Shown: positions 1 through 7,714 of the stretch, one piece after another
Layout of the letters: each line of letters begins with the position of its first letter
How positions within the stretch are numbered: the stretch's first letter is position 1
Virus record (IMG/VR): IMGVR_UViG_3300010300_000028
Location: 1 to 45,589 of that record
Source: a virus
Strand: one strand, 5' to 3'
Length of the DNA: 45,589 bases
Position numbers and translations under genes: made by a program
The notes under the pieces: generated by a model
Told to the model about the DNA's origin: nothing
Databases searched by the model: none
The model's input: only the letters and a program-made list of their open reading frames with translations

Positions 1-1
1 A

Positions 2-1069
2 CTTTCTATCCGTCTCTGGGATAAACCTAGAAGAGTATGGACTGATAAAGTTTATGTCTGGGATCAGGGTCAGATAGATACCAATGCTAACTCCTCCAAC
101 GGTCAAGCAGTAGAGTGGAATAGCATCTACTATGATGGTCAAGAGTGGGCAGACAATCAGGGTTACAATGGTAACTTCTATGAGAGGAATACTAACCGAC
201 GTGGACATGTCATGAGTTCCAACATCGATGGTGAAGGAAACTTCAATGGCAATCCAAACATCAGAGGTGGTCGTGGTATCTTCTACAATGCACTGTTTGA
301 ATATGGTAGAGGTCTGATCTGTAAACCAGTTCTTGATAATGAGAATCTCAGGACGTATGTTCACATGTCTAACACCCATGGTTTCATGGCATGGTACACT
401 CAGTTCAAGGCGGGTAGTGGTAGTAACTTCAACTCAGCAATGCAGACTATCGATAACTACTATGCTTATGGTATCAATCTGAGCACCGATGGATTCCCAC
501 AAGGAGCCATGCCTACCAGTAATGGACAGTACAGTAAGATGTCATTCATGCATGACTATCGACTGGGTGAGTATGGTTCTAAGCAGAACTCGACAGATGT
601 TGGTGGTAGTGGTAAGATACGTGTGGCATTCTGGCCATATACAGTGATGCCATCTCACTTGCCTGCGGGTACTCAGAGATACTCTAACTCTATCTACTGG
701 GCATGTGGTGTTGAGATCATGGATGTCATCAATGAAGGGTACGCATATGGTGTTGGACAAACGTTCGACTTAGTATGGCCACCTATTCAGGATGAGTCTG
801 ATGACTATCAGGACCTCTTTGGTTCTCAAACACCTTTCTTCCCTAGGGACGTAGGTGCTAACGTCTTACCTGGTCACCCAGATAAATTACCTAAAAAGAT
901 TAGGGTACAGACTGTCGGTGAGGATCCTGATGATAGATTCAACAACTCCTACTCTCCTAAGGAATTGTTCTATCAAGAATCACATAACAGGAGTTCTAAC
1001 CTCTGGTATCTTTGCCAGAAGACAAAGGACCGTGTTAAATTTAGAATTGAAATTGAGGAAGTTTACTAA
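2..1069 (+). CDS. Virion structural protein, C-terminal part (5' end outside window)
   Basis: The reading frame is open from base 2 to the stop at 1067-1069, so the gene enters from upstream; an internal ATG at 212 is not a credible start because codons before it are open and similar in composition. The visible 355 residues are rich in Asn, Gly, Tyr and Trp and have no Cys-based or nucleotide-binding motifs, as expected of a beta-rich tail or baseplate protein. The position ahead of the accessory block fits the end of a structural operon in cyanomyoviruses, where baseplate wedge genes such as gp8 lie, but I cannot match it to T4 gp8 by eye. The downstream gene starts on its stop codon (TAATG). 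Confidence 0.6.
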   Translation, partial: LSIRLWDKPRRVWTDKVYVWDQGQIDTNANSSNGQAVEWNSIYYDGQEWADNQGYNGNFYERNTNRRGHVMSSNIDGEGNFNGNPNIRGGRGIFYNALFEYGRGLICKPVLDNENLRTYVHMSNTHGFMAWYTQFKAGSGSNFNSAMQTIDNYYAYGINLSTDGFPQGAMPTSNGQYSKMSFMHDYRLGEYGSKQNSTDVGGSGKIRVAFWPYTVMPSHLPAGTQRYSNSIYWACGVEIMDVINEGYAYGVGQTFDLVWPPIQDESDDYQDLFGSQTPFFPRDVGANVLPGHPDKLPKKIRVQTVGEDPDDRFNNSYSPKELFYQESHNRSSNLWYLCQKTKDRVKFRIEIEEVY

Positions 1070-1428
1070 TGACAGAAGGTTTTGGTTTCACTAACCGTCC
1101 TGGTAACGGTGGTAGATCTAAGAACACAGATCGTATGATTGTGGATGGTGTCAAGAAACTGACAGGTCTACAAAAGATCCTACGCAAGTATCCTGACGAT
1201 CCCAAGGGTCGTAAGAGGATGCTTAAAGCGTGGAGGAAATACCACTATGGTTGGTTGGGTGAGATGGATCGTCTCGAACAGGATCCAGAACTGTTGGAGG
1301 ATGTTCCTTTGGCACTCGAAGAACTCAAACAGATCGTGCCTGACATGCCTGAGGAACCTGTTGTGGTGGATCAAGAACCTACACCAGAACAAGTTGAAAA
1401 GATTCGTAATGCTCTGAGAAAGGATTGA
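1069..1428 (+). CDS. Hypothetical protein, coupled to upstream structural gene
   Basis: A 119-residue protein whose ATG overlaps the stop of the preceding structural gene (TAATG), indicating translational coupling and probably a linked structural or assembly role. The N-terminal half is basic (Lys/Arg rich, residues 20-60); the C-terminal half is acidic and Pro/Glu rich. No membrane segment and no motif I recognise. Its stop codon TGA forms part of a TTGACA box (1425-1430) of a candidate promoter for the next unit. Function unknown. Confidence 0.7.
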   Translation: MTEGFGFTNRPGNGGRSKNTDRMIVDGVKKLTGLQKILRKYPDDPKGRKRMLKAWRKYHYGWLGEMDRLEQDPELLEDVPLALEELKQIVPDMPEEPVVVDQEPTPEQVEKIRNALRKD

Positions 1429-1453
1429 CAAGACCACCAGAACCTGGTACACT
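1425..1453 (+). promoter_or_regulatory. Candidate sigma70 promoter P1 overlapping a stop codon
   Basis: TTGACA at 1425-1430, a 17-base spacer, then TACACT at 1448-1453 preceded by TGG (extended -10). The -35 box contains the TGA stop of the upstream gene (1426-1428). It would lie upstream of promoter P2 and feed the 1643 gene. The -10 is imperfect, so activity is less certain than for P2. Confidence 0.5.
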
Positions 1454-1512
1454 TATCTCATGATCCCAGAGAGACCTCAATGTTTTGATTCCAAAACAAA
1501 ACTGTCACACGG

Positions 1513-1540
1513 TTGACATTTTTGGACTCTCTGGTATTAT
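1513..1540 (+). promoter_or_regulatory. Sigma70 promoter P2 for the secreted barrel gene
   Basis: TTGACA at 1513-1518, a 16-base spacer, and TATTAT at 1535-1540 preceded by TGG (extended -10). The predicted transcription start is near 1547, the first base of a perfect 19-base palindrome. About 95 bases of leader precede the ATG at 1643. Confidence 0.75.
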
Positions 1541-1546
1541 ACATAT

Positions 1547-1565
1547 ACCGTTAAGACTTAACGGT
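1547..1565. repeat. Perfect 19-base palindrome at the predicted +1 (operator or 5' mRNA hairpin)
   Basis: ACCGTTAAG, a single A, then CTTAACGGT: nine-base arms with one central base. It starts about 7 bases after the -10 box, so it covers the predicted transcription start. It could be a repressor operator, or, folded with a 5-base loop, a hairpin at the extreme 5' end that protects the mRNA. The rest of the leader (1566-1642) shows no ORF or further structure I can support. Confidence 0.6.
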
Positions 1566-1642
1566 TTGTAACAAACGGGACAAGTCGAGTCCCTATACAT
1601 CTGCGGGTAACCATTCCGCAAGTAACTAACAGGTAAAAAGAA

Positions 1643-2020
1643 ATGATCAAAACTGCTATCGCAACTCTCGCCGCTACTGCTGCTGTTGTGGCTCCGTCTG
1701 CTGCCCTCGCAGGTCCCTACGTTAACGTGGAAACCAATGCTGGTTGGACTGGCGCTGACTACACTGGTGCCGCAACTGATTTCCATGTGGGCTACGAAGG
1801 TGCTCTGGGTGAGTCTGCCTCTTGGTACGTTCAGGGTGGTGCTACCTATCTGACTCCCGATGGTTCTGATAGTGACACCGTTCCTTCTGGTAAGGCAGGC
1901 ATCGGTCTCGCCGCTACCGAGCAACTGGGTGTCTATGGTGAAGTCTCCTTCGTCGGTTCTGGCGACAGCGACATCGACCGTGGCTACGGTGGTAAACTGG
2001 GTGTGAAGTATTCCTTCTGA
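1643..2020 (+). CDS. Secreted outer-membrane beta-barrel-like protein
   Basis: A 125-residue protein with a clear Sec signal peptide: Lys at position 3, an Ala-rich hydrophobic core and an ALA cleavage site near residue 23. The mature part alternates polar and hydrophobic/aromatic residues (Trp, Tyr, Gly) as in small outer-membrane barrels and ends in a C-terminal Phe, the usual barrel-assembly signal. It has its own promoters and terminator, so it is expressed apart from its neighbours. Codons are notably C-ending (ctc, gcc, cgc, ttc) compared with flanking genes, suggesting high expression or host origin. Likely inserted in the host outer membrane or made as a porin-like or superinfection-related protein; that role is inference. 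Confidence 0.65.
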   Translation: MIKTAIATLAATAAVVAPSAALAGPYVNVETNAGWTGADYTGAATDFHVGYEGALGESASWYVQGGATYLTPDGSDSDTVPSGKAGIGLAATEQLGVYGEVSFVGSGDSDIDRGYGGKLGVKYSF

Positions 2021-2046
2021 TCCTAAGCGTTGACATAATATATACA

Positions 2047-2068
2047 GGGGACTTCGGTCCCCTTTTTT
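2047..2068 (+). terminator. Rho-independent terminator
   Basis: GGGGAC, TTCG tetraloop, GTCCCC, followed by six T. It closes the 1643 transcription unit before the glutaredoxin gene. Confidence 0.93.
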
Positions 2069-2088
2069 AATCTCTACCTGAAATTATT

Positions 2089-2340
2089 ATGGCTAAGAAT
2101 CCTGGTGGCACAGTAATCTACACTCGTCCTGGGTGTCCCTACTGCACAAAGATCAAAGAGGTTTACAGGATGCGAGGTTGGCAGTATAGTGAACTTGTTC
2201 TCGATCAGAACTTCACTCGTGACCAATTCCGACAGGAGTTTGGTCAACGAGCTACCTTCCCTCAGGTTCTGATCAATGGGAACAAGATCGGTGGATGCAC
2301 CGAGTCGATTGCCTATCTTCGTGAGAACAAGTGCCTCTGA
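2089..2340 (+). CDS. grx: Glutaredoxin
   Basis: An 83-residue thioredoxin-fold protein with the glutaredoxin active site CPYC at residues 16-19, the cis-Pro segment FPQV near residue 58 and a GG pair with Cys (residues 68-70) in the glutathione-binding region. It reduces disulfides using glutathione and in T4-like phages supplies electrons to ribonucleotide reductase, supporting dNTP synthesis. First gene after a terminator; the next gene starts on its stop codon (TGATG at 2338-2342). A diverged relative without the CXXC is at 10423-10665. Confidence 0.95.
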   Translation: MAKNPGGTVIYTRPGCPYCTKIKEVYRMRGWQYSELVLDQNFTRDQFRQEFGQRATFPQVLINGNKIGGCTESIAYLRENKCL

Positions 2341-2702
2341 TGACCCAACATAATGAACAGGAACTATATGAACTCGTGGACAAGTCCATAGATCTTGCCA
2401 TGACTGAGCAGAAGTTCCTGTTCAGGTTGTACCCATACCTAAAAACAAACAAGTGGACACGACGACAAACTAATGATTTCATTGAGAGTCAGTGTGCTGC
2501 TAACCTAAACTTCATCATCTTGGAGTTGGAAGACTACATCAAGGGAGGTGATAAGATCTTACGTGAAGCGTATGGTTATCTCCCTAAACCCAAAGCAAGA
2601 AAGGTCAGGGACTATCTCTATGGTATCTTGAAAGATGCTTGGGATTATCATGCCGAACGTAAACCAGGTCGTAAACCTGGAACCAAAGTGAGGAAGAAAT
2701 GA
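2340..2702 (+). CDS. Hypothetical protein, helical, basic C-terminus
   Basis: About 120 residues starting at the ATG that overlaps the glutaredoxin stop (an in-frame ATG at 2331 is the alternative). The body looks alpha-helical and the last 20 residues are strongly basic (repeated RKPG/KP units, ending RKK), typical of small nucleic-acid-binding proteins. No recognised family. It overlaps the following 55-residue gene by ATGA. Confidence 0.7.
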   Translation: MTQHNEQELYELVDKSIDLAMTEQKFLFRLYPYLKTNKWTRRQTNDFIESQCAANLNFIILELEDYIKGGDKILREAYGYLPKPKARKVRDYLYGILKDAWDYHAERKPGRKPGTKVRKK

Positions 2703-2866
2703 ATCTGAATCATCATCAATGGAAACTTATCTACGATGCTGTTCGTGCTAAGCAAGTGAACAGTATTGTAGATGGTACAGACTACAAAGAATATGATACT
2801 ATCCTCAATGAGTTGTGGGATGTAGCATACTCGGAGAATTATCTGGATTCTCCCATAAATACTTAG
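2699..2866 (+). CDS. Small hypothetical protein (55 aa)
   Basis: ATG at 2699-2701 overlaps the stop of the upstream gene (ATGA); the frame is open for 55 codons to TAG at 2864-2866 and fills what would otherwise be a 180-base gap. Sequence is mixed and acidic towards the end, with no recognised motif. Support is the coupling and the exact fill of the gap. Confidence 0.65.
   Translation: MNLNHHQWKLIYDAVRAKQVNSIVDGTDYKEYDTILNELWDVAYSENYLDSPINT
2854..2862 (+). promoter_or_regulatory. Late promoter (CATAAATAC)
   Basis: Matches the cyanophage/T4 late -10 type NATAAATA and lies 25 bases before the ATG at 2887, within the last codons of the 55-residue gene. Confidence 0.65.
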
Positions 2867-2886
2867 ACCACATAGGGAGAACAGCC

Positions 2887-3126
2887 ATGGCAGATGCTTC
2901 ATTTCTTTACATTGCTTTCTTCCTCACCATCGGAAGTTTTGTTCTGGGATTCCTAGCATCCTGGAACTTAAAGCATATCTTTGATGTGTGGGTTGATCGT
3001 GCAGACTACGCTAGGATTGCTATGCATCCTGAGATGTATGACGAGAACGGAGAACTGACTGACCAGCCTCTGATCTACTTGCACATCGATGACGAAGATG
3101 ATATGATGTATGACGAAGACGATTGA
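2887..3126 (+). CDS. Small single-pass membrane protein with acidic tail
   Basis: 79 residues. Start chosen at the ATG at 2887 because GGGAGA lies just upstream and the long hydrophobic segment (residues 5-25) then follows the start directly. The rest is soluble, with a very acidic end (Asp/Glu run over the last 15 residues). Probably anchored in the host inner membrane with the tail in the cytoplasm. Preceded by a late promoter motif. Function unknown. Confidence 0.75.
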   Translation: MADASFLYIAFFLTIGSFVLGFLASWNLKHIFDVWVDRADYARIAMHPEMYDENGELTDQPLIYLHIDDEDDMMYDEDD

Positions 3127-3132
3127 GGTCTA

Positions 3133-4008
3133 ATGATCCTTGTTGATATGAATCAGGTTTGCATCAGCAACCTAATGGTTTCTTTGTCAACCAGTCAGAC
3201 TATCAGCGAAGGACTAGTCCGCCATATGGTACTGAACTCATTGCGATACTATCGCTCTAAGTTTAGTAAGGAGTATGGTGAACTGGTCCTTTGTTATGAC
3301 AGCAAGCATTACTGGCGACGCAAAGAGTTTCCTTACTATAAAGGTACACGTAAGAAAGATCGAGAGAAGTCTTCTCTGGATTGGAATGAGATCTTTGATG
3401 TCTTGAATCGTATTCGTGACGAGATCAAAGAGAATCTTCCTTACAAGGTTATCGAAGTCGATGGTGCTGAGGCAGATGATGTCATCGCATCCCTTGTAAA
3501 GGACCAGGCATACCGTAACATCAGGTTGCAGAACAACATGCAACCACCACAGAAAGTCCTCATCATGAGTGGTGACAAAGACTTCCAACAACTTCAACGG
3601 TATAAGTTTGTCTCACAATACAATCCTATCCAGAAGAAGTTTGTCCAGTGTCTAGACCCCAAGAAGTATCTCTTGGAGCACATCATTAAGGGTGATAGAG
3701 GTGATGGTATCCCTAACTATCTGTCTGATGATGACACCTTCGTTGCTGGCAAACGTCAACGTCCACTGTCCAAAGTAAAACTTGAACGGTGGTTGGACAT
3801 GTCTCCCGAACAATTCTGCGATGATGTAACCGCACAGAACTACGAACGCAATCGGAAATTAATCGACTTTGATTGCATTCCTAAACAAGTTTACGATGAC
3901 ATCATAAATACGTTTGAAACTACTGAACCTCCTGGTCGAGGACAGATGTATGTCTACTTTGGTAGGCATGAGTTGACCGAAATGCTAGATCACATCACCG
4001 ACTTTTGA
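3133..4008 (+). CDS. rnh: RNase H / 5'-3' exonuclease (T4 Rnh family)
   Basis: 291 residues of the FEN/5' nuclease family. Acidic metal-binding clusters are visible in order: VDMN near residue 5, CYDS near residue 54, VDGAEADDV near residue 109, SGDKDF near residue 146 and KGDRGDGIPN near residue 189. T4 Rnh removes RNA primers and adjacent DNA from Okazaki fragments. Length matches the T4 enzyme (305). It follows the membrane protein gene closely and is two bases from the DUF6433 gene, matching the usual T4-like order near gp33 and gp32. Confidence 0.95.
   Translation: MILVDMNQVCISNLMVSLSTSQTISEGLVRHMVLNSLRYYRSKFSKEYGELVLCYDSKHYWRRKEFPYYKGTRKKDREKSSLDWNEIFDVLNRIRDEIKENLPYKVIEVDGAEADDVIASLVKDQAYRNIRLQNNMQPPQKVLIMSGDKDFQQLQRYKFVSQYNPIQKKFVQCLDPKKYLLEHIIKGDRGDGIPNYLSDDDTFVAGKRQRPLSKVKLERWLDMSPEQFCDDVTAQNYERNRKLIDFDCIPKQVYDDIINTFETTEPPGRGQMYVYFGRHELTEMLDHITDF
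3903..3911 (+). promoter_or_regulatory. Possible internal late promoter (CATAAATAC)
   Basis: Same motif as at 2854 and 9850, inside the rnh coding region, about 100 bases before the next ATG at 4010. It may be chance. Confidence 0.35.
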
Positions 4009-4009
4009 T

Positions 4010-4441
4010 ATGAAACTGTTAATCTCCGAAGTCCTACAAAAGGCACACAGCGCAAAGACCAAAGCAGAAAAGGTTAAGATCCTGCAAGACCACGTAAGTC
4101 AAGCACTTAAATCTATTCTGATCATCAACTACGATGAATCCATCGTGTCTATGCTGCCTGAGGGTGCTCCTCCGTACAATAAGAACGAGGCACCTGCTGG
4201 CACTGAGCACACACGATTGGAGCATGAGTCACGTATCCTCCACCACTTCTTCAAGGGTGGATCTAACATCAGTGCCATGAAGCGTGAGCAGATGTTCATT
4301 CAACTGCTCGAAGGTCTGCATCCTGATGAAGCAGAGGTTGTCATCGCTGCTAAGGACAAGGCTCTTGGTAAGAAGTATAAAGTTACCAAGGCATGTGTTA
4401 GTGAAGCATTCCCCCAGATTCAGTGGGGCAATCGCTCTTGA
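4010..4441 (+). CDS. DUF6433-like conserved phage protein
   Basis: 143 residues, starting with a short helical segment rich in Lys (KLLISEVLQKAHSAKTKAEK). The pattern of a helical N-terminus, a central acidic PPY stretch and a C-terminal KALGKKYKVTK segment matches the conserved T4-like family I know as DUF6433, which lies next to rnh in many T4-like phages. No catalytic motif is evident; function is unknown. The next gene begins inside its last codons. Confidence 0.7.
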   Translation: MKLLISEVLQKAHSAKTKAEKVKILQDHVSQALKSILIINYDESIVSMLPEGAPPYNKNEAPAGTEHTRLEHESRILHHFFKGGSNISAMKREQMFIQLLEGLHPDEAEVVIAAKDKALGKKYKVTKACVSEAFPQIQWGNRS

Positions 4442-4695
4442 AGATTAAGATACTCTTCGAGGACTGTGACCCATCGTTGAGTCAAGACAGGTCCTTGCCT
4501 TACACTGCCTACTTGATTGAATATACCTTGGATGGTATGACCAAGTTTGACATTGCTGTTGCTCCTAAGAGAGTAGATATCTTTGATCATTATTGGGATC
4601 ACTACCGCCATGACTTTGTAAACATGACCCAGACAGAAGGGAGAGTTAATCCTAAACTGTATGGGTCTCAGCAAAAGGACAAGAAAAAGAAATGA
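4438..4695 (+). CDS. Hypothetical protein (start TTG or GTG)
   Basis: About 85 residues. No ATG is in a sensible place: candidates are TTG at 4438, which overlaps the upstream stop (TTGA), or GTG at 4423. I prefer 4438 because the overlap type is common here and the conserved-looking KIKILFED segment then begins the protein. The C-terminus is Lys rich (KDKKKK). No recognised family. The next ATG overlaps its stop. Confidence 0.6.
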   Translation: MKIKILFEDCDPSLSQDRSLPYTAYLIEYTLDGMTKFDIAVAPKRVDIFDHYWDHYRHDFVNMTQTEGRVNPKLYGSQQKDKKKK

Positions 4696-4934
4696 AGAAC
4701 TCCATGTACACATTCAACATCAAGAAACCTGGTGAAGAAGAACAACCTTGGACGGATCAAGACAGTAAGATGGTGGCACTCACCACGTTGGGTTTCCTCG
4801 GTGGATTAATGGTCGCACCCTTTCTTGTATGGGCAGCGTGGAATGTTTCAATGCCTGCCATCTTTGGACTACCCGTGATAGGATACTTTCAATCCTTGGG
4901 ACTATACCTCGTCGCTAAACTCTTACTGAAATGA
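4692..4934 (+). CDS. Small membrane protein with two hydrophobic segments
   Basis: 80 residues with hydrophobic stretches at about 27-50 and 56-78 separated by a short Pro-containing turn, and a polar N-terminus. ATG at 4692 overlaps the upstream stop; a second ATG at 4704 is possible. Likely an inner-membrane hairpin protein of unknown role. thyX follows with an ATGA overlap. Confidence 0.65.
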   Translation: MKNSMYTFNIKKPGEEEQPWTDQDSKMVALTTLGFLGGLMVAPFLVWAAWNVSMPAIFGLPVIGYFQSLGLYLVAKLLLK

Positions 4935-5632
4935 AACCACAAGTATGTCTGGTCTCTGTCACTCCCGATGCAGAGAAAACTATCGGTTACATTGCTCGCG
5001 TGAGCAACCCAGCAAACCAGGACAACCCTAAGGTTGGTGGTCTGTTGAAGTATTGCATCAAGCATGGACACTGGTCTGTGTTTGAGCAGGCATCGATGAC
5101 CTTACAGATTGAGACTACCAGGGGACTGGCAGCTCAAATTCTGAGGCACCGTTCGTTCTGCTTCCAAGAGTTTTCTCAACGCTATGCAGACTCATCTGAA
5201 TTGGGTGACATCCAACTGCCTGAACTGCGTCGTCAAGACACCAAGAACAGGCAGAATAGTATCGATGACCTGGATCCTTTTCTGGTTCAGAAGTATGAGA
5301 TCCTCATGCAAGATTACTTCAAGCGTGGTATGGAACTCTATCAACAGATGCTTGAAGATGATATTGCAAAGGAGTGTGCTCGCTTCGTGCTTCCCCTCGC
5401 CGTAGGAACAAAACTCTACATGACAGGAAATCTCAGGTCATGGATCCATTATATCAATCTGCGTACTGCTAATGGTACACAGAAAGAACACATGGAGATC
5501 GCTGAACTCTGTAAGCGTCACTTTGTATGTCAGTTCCCGACTGTTGCTGAGGCATTGGGTTGGTGTGACAGCACATGTGATTGCCCTGAGCAAGAGGATC
5601 CCTGCTATCAATCTGCACTTCTTATACCATGA
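4931..5632 (+). CDS. thyX: Flavin-dependent thymidylate synthase
   Basis: 233 residues. ThyX makes dTMP from dUMP using FAD, NADPH and methylene-tetrahydrofolate. The signature RHRxxSxNxxSxRY appears at residues 72-85 as RHRSFCFQEFSQRY, so the first Ser is Cys and the Asn is Gln, while the FAD/dUMP-binding Arg and the second Ser are kept. The C-terminal SWIHYINLRT segment carries the conserved Arg contacts with dUMP. Overlaps neighbours on both sides by ATGA. Provides thymidine nucleotides for phage DNA, together with glutaredoxin. Confidence 0.96.
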   Translation: MKPQVCLVSVTPDAEKTIGYIARVSNPANQDNPKVGGLLKYCIKHGHWSVFEQASMTLQIETTRGLAAQILRHRSFCFQEFSQRYADSSELGDIQLPELRRQDTKNRQNSIDDLDPFLVQKYEILMQDYFKRGMELYQQMLEDDIAKECARFVLPLAVGTKLYMTGNLRSWIHYINLRTANGTQKEHMEIAELCKRHFVCQFPTVAEALGWCDSTCDCPEQEDPCYQSALLIP

Positions 5633-5799
5633 AACAGTATCCCTATCAGATTTGCTACACCCTGAACAGTACAGGGAATCGTCATCACTTCAAGAGTGTC
5701 ATGGCAGCATCTCAGAACGAGGCAAAGAAATTGTTTGAGGCAGACATGCCAACGGCAAAGTATATCTGTGCCATTGCACAACCACAGAATAGGAACTGA
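5629..5799 (+). CDS. Small hypothetical protein (56 aa)
   Basis: ATG at 5629 overlaps the thyX stop (ATGA) and the frame runs to TGA at 5797-5799, leaving only two bases before the next gene. The protein is basic in its first half and has no recognised motif. Coupling and exact gap fill support it. Confidence 0.65.
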   Translation: MKQYPYQICYTLNSTGNRHHFKSVMAASQNEAKKLFEADMPTAKYICAIAQPQNRN

Positions 5800-5801
5800 C
5801 A

Positions 5802-6032
5802 ATGCCTACCTACGATTTTAGAAACAAAGAAACAGGTGAAATCATTACTGAGGTAATGTCTATTCACGCTCTCGATAAATACAAGGCAGAGCATCCAGAA
5901 TTAGAACGGTACTTTGGTAATCAAATCAACGGTACTACCTATGGTAAACCAAAGCAGTCAGATGGATTCAAAGATGTAATGTCTAAGATCCAACAGGCTC
6001 ACCCTGGTGCTAACCTTTCACGATACACTTGA
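5802..6032 (+). CDS. FmdB-like protein lacking the zinc ribbon
   Basis: 76 residues. The start MPTYDFRNKETGEI resembles the FmdB zinc-ribbon family start (MPTYEYRC..CG), but the protein has no Cys at all, so the zinc-binding knuckles are gone. The helical stretch after residue 20 (SIHALDKYKAEHPELE) also fits the FmdB pattern. FmdB proteins are putative regulators; the phage form keeps only the scaffold. Role unknown. PhoH follows two bases after its stop. Confidence 0.65.
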   Translation: MPTYDFRNKETGEIITEVMSIHALDKYKAEHPELERYFGNQINGTTYGKPKQSDGFKDVMSKIQQAHPGANLSRYT

Positions 6033-6033
6033 T

Positions 6034-6792
6034 ATGCCAGCAGCAAGAAAGCGTCAGAAGACTCCGAACATGAATGGTATGACAGCCAAACAAATGAGAC
6101 GGAAAAAGCCGATCAACCTTGACCACCTTAAAACTATCGAACCCCTGACTGATAATCAGGAGAAGGTGTTCAATGCATATGCCGAGGGGAAGAATCTGGT
6201 GCTGCACGGTGCCGCTGGTACAGGTAAGACTTTCATCAGTCTCTACCTTGCCATGCAGCAGGTGTTAGATCCTGAGTCTCCTTACGAGAAGATCTACATG
6301 GTCCGTTCGCTGGTGCCTACCAGAGAGATCGGGTTCCTGCCTGGTGACCATGAGGATAAGAGTAACCTGTACCAGATTCCATACAAGAATATGGTGAAGT
6401 ACATGTTCACCATGCCTGATGATAATAGTTTCGAGATGCTCTACGATAATCTCAGAGCACAAGAGACTGTCTCCTTCTGGTCAACGTCATTCATCCGTGG
6501 CGTTACCCTTGACAAGTGCATTATAATTGTGGATGAGTTCTCTAACTTAAACTTCCACGAACTAGACTCCATCATCACCCGTGTTGGTGAAGACGCCAAG
6601 ATTATTTTCTCTGGTGACTACACCCAGTCTGACCTCATCAAGAGCAACGAGCGCACTGGTGTGCTAGACTTCATGAAGATCCTTCAAACCATGCCCTCGT
6701 TTGAGTGTGTGGAGTTTGGGATTGAAGACATCGTACGTTCTGGTATCGTTCGTGAGTATCTCATCTCCAAAAATAATCTCGGGTTTAATTGA
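6034..6792 (+). CDS. phoH: PhoH-like P-loop ATPase
   Basis: 252 residues from the ATG at 6034; an in-frame GTG at 6007 would overlap the previous gene. Walker A GAAGTGKT at residues 59-66 and a Walker B IIIVDEFSN stretch near residue 170 define a PhoH-type ATPase related to superfamily I helicases. phoH is a very common cyanophage gene; roles in phosphate stress or RNA metabolism have been proposed but are unsettled. The nuclease gene downstream starts on its stop codon (TGATG). Confidence 0.95.
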   Translation: MPAARKRQKTPNMNGMTAKQMRRKKPINLDHLKTIEPLTDNQEKVFNAYAEGKNLVLHGAAGTGKTFISLYLAMQQVLDPESPYEKIYMVRSLVPTREIGFLPGDHEDKSNLYQIPYKNMVKYMFTMPDDNSFEMLYDNLRAQETVSFWSTSFIRGVTLDKCIIIVDEFSNLNFHELDSIITRVGEDAKIIFSGDYTQSDLIKSNERTGVLDFMKILQTMPSFECVEFGIEDIVRSGIVREYLISKNNLGFN

Positions 6793-7472
6793 TGAAGACA
6801 TTTAATCATGTTGGTCCTGCTTGTGAGTTACAGGAACTTGAAAGCAAGACAGGTGAGAAAGGTCGCTTCTACAAGTCACCTAATGGTAACTGGTATCCTT
6901 CTGTGACTACTGTCGTTGGTCATCAATCCATCGAGGGTATCAGGAAGTGGGAGAAGCGAGTTGGTTGGACTGAGGCGGAGAAGATCCGTCGTACATCATC
7001 ATGGAGAGGCACTAAGTATCATGGCATCGTCGAGAACTACATCAAGGGGAATCTGGAAGCAGTTAAAGAGAGCACGGGTCTACCCGCGATCCTTTTCAGG
7101 GCTGCTCGTGAGGTGCTTGATCGTATTGATAATGTTCACGTTCTTGAAGCCCCTCTTTATTCTGATGATCTATGCGTTGCTGGCCGTGTTGATTGTATTG
7201 CTGAGTTTGATGGCGATCTAGCAATCATTGACTTCAAGACAACTAAGGAACTCAAACAGGAGTCCTGGTTGGAGAAGTATTTCGTACAGGAAGCAGCGTA
7301 TGCTTACATGTATTGGGAACGCACTGGTGTTGAGGTCAAGAAACTTGTGACACTTTCTGTTGCGGAAGACGGACAGACGCAGGTCGTTGAAAAGTATGAT
7401 AAGATACCATACATTGATACGCTCTGCCAATGGATCAAAGACTATCGATTCTTTCAGGAGAGTATCAAGTGA
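6792..7472 (+). CDS. PD-(D/E)XK nuclease (RecB/Cas4-like)
   Basis: 226 residues. Core nuclease residues visible: His77 in RGTKYHG, Glu119, Asp134 in GRVDC, Asp147 and Lys149 in IIDFKT, then Gln166 and Tyr170 in VQEAAYAY. This H-E-D-DXK-QxxxY order is the RecB/exonuclease-type PD-(D/E)XK arrangement. A role in DNA recombination or host DNA degradation is likely. Start is the ATG overlapping the phoH stop; TTG at 6789 is not needed. The gp33 gene overlaps its 3' end by GTGA. Confidence 0.88.
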   Translation: MKTFNHVGPACELQELESKTGEKGRFYKSPNGNWYPSVTTVVGHQSIEGIRKWEKRVGWTEAEKIRRTSSWRGTKYHGIVENYIKGNLEAVKESTGLPAILFRAAREVLDRIDNVHVLEAPLYSDDLCVAGRVDCIAEFDGDLAIIDFKTTKELKQESWLEKYFVQEAAYAYMYWERTGVEVKKLVTLSVAEDGQTQVVEKYDKIPYIDTLCQWIKDYRFFQESIK

Positions 7473-7714
7473 AAGAATTAGAAGAAAACTTCATGACACA
7501 GAACAAGTTCAGTGCCCTCGTAGAACATACAGTGCAGAACAACAACGGTCTCATCAATTACATCGAAGCAGTCGCATCAGTATGTGAAGAGTATGAGATC
7601 GAGTTTGAACTGGTAGGTAAACTCATCAGCAAACCACTCAAAGACAAGATCAAAGCCAATGCCCAACAACTCAACTGCATCAAACGAACCAGTCGTGGGA
7701 TCCTCCCGCTCTAA
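7469..7714 (+). CDS. 33: Late transcription coactivator gp33
   Basis: About 81 residues from GTG at 7469 (GTGA overlap with the nuclease stop); an internal ATG at 7493 is the alternative. The helical pattern with NYIEAVASVCEEYEIEFE, a KPLKDKI segment, an Asn-containing helix and a terminal LP motif fits the T4 gp33 family, which bridges the sliding clamp and RNA polymerase at late promoters. The T4-like neighbourhood (rnh upstream, gp32 downstream) and the many NATAAATA promoters in the window agree. The family call rests on pattern rather than strong identity. Confidence 0.7.
   Translation: MKELEENFMTQNKFSALVEHTVQNNNGLINYIEAVASVCEEYEIEFELVGKLISKPLKDKIKANAQQLNCIKRTSRGILPL

Noticed and set aside
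2030-2046. TTGACA followed by TATATA before the terminator at 2047
   Set aside because: The spacing is too short for a sigma70 promoter and transcription would run straight into the terminator.
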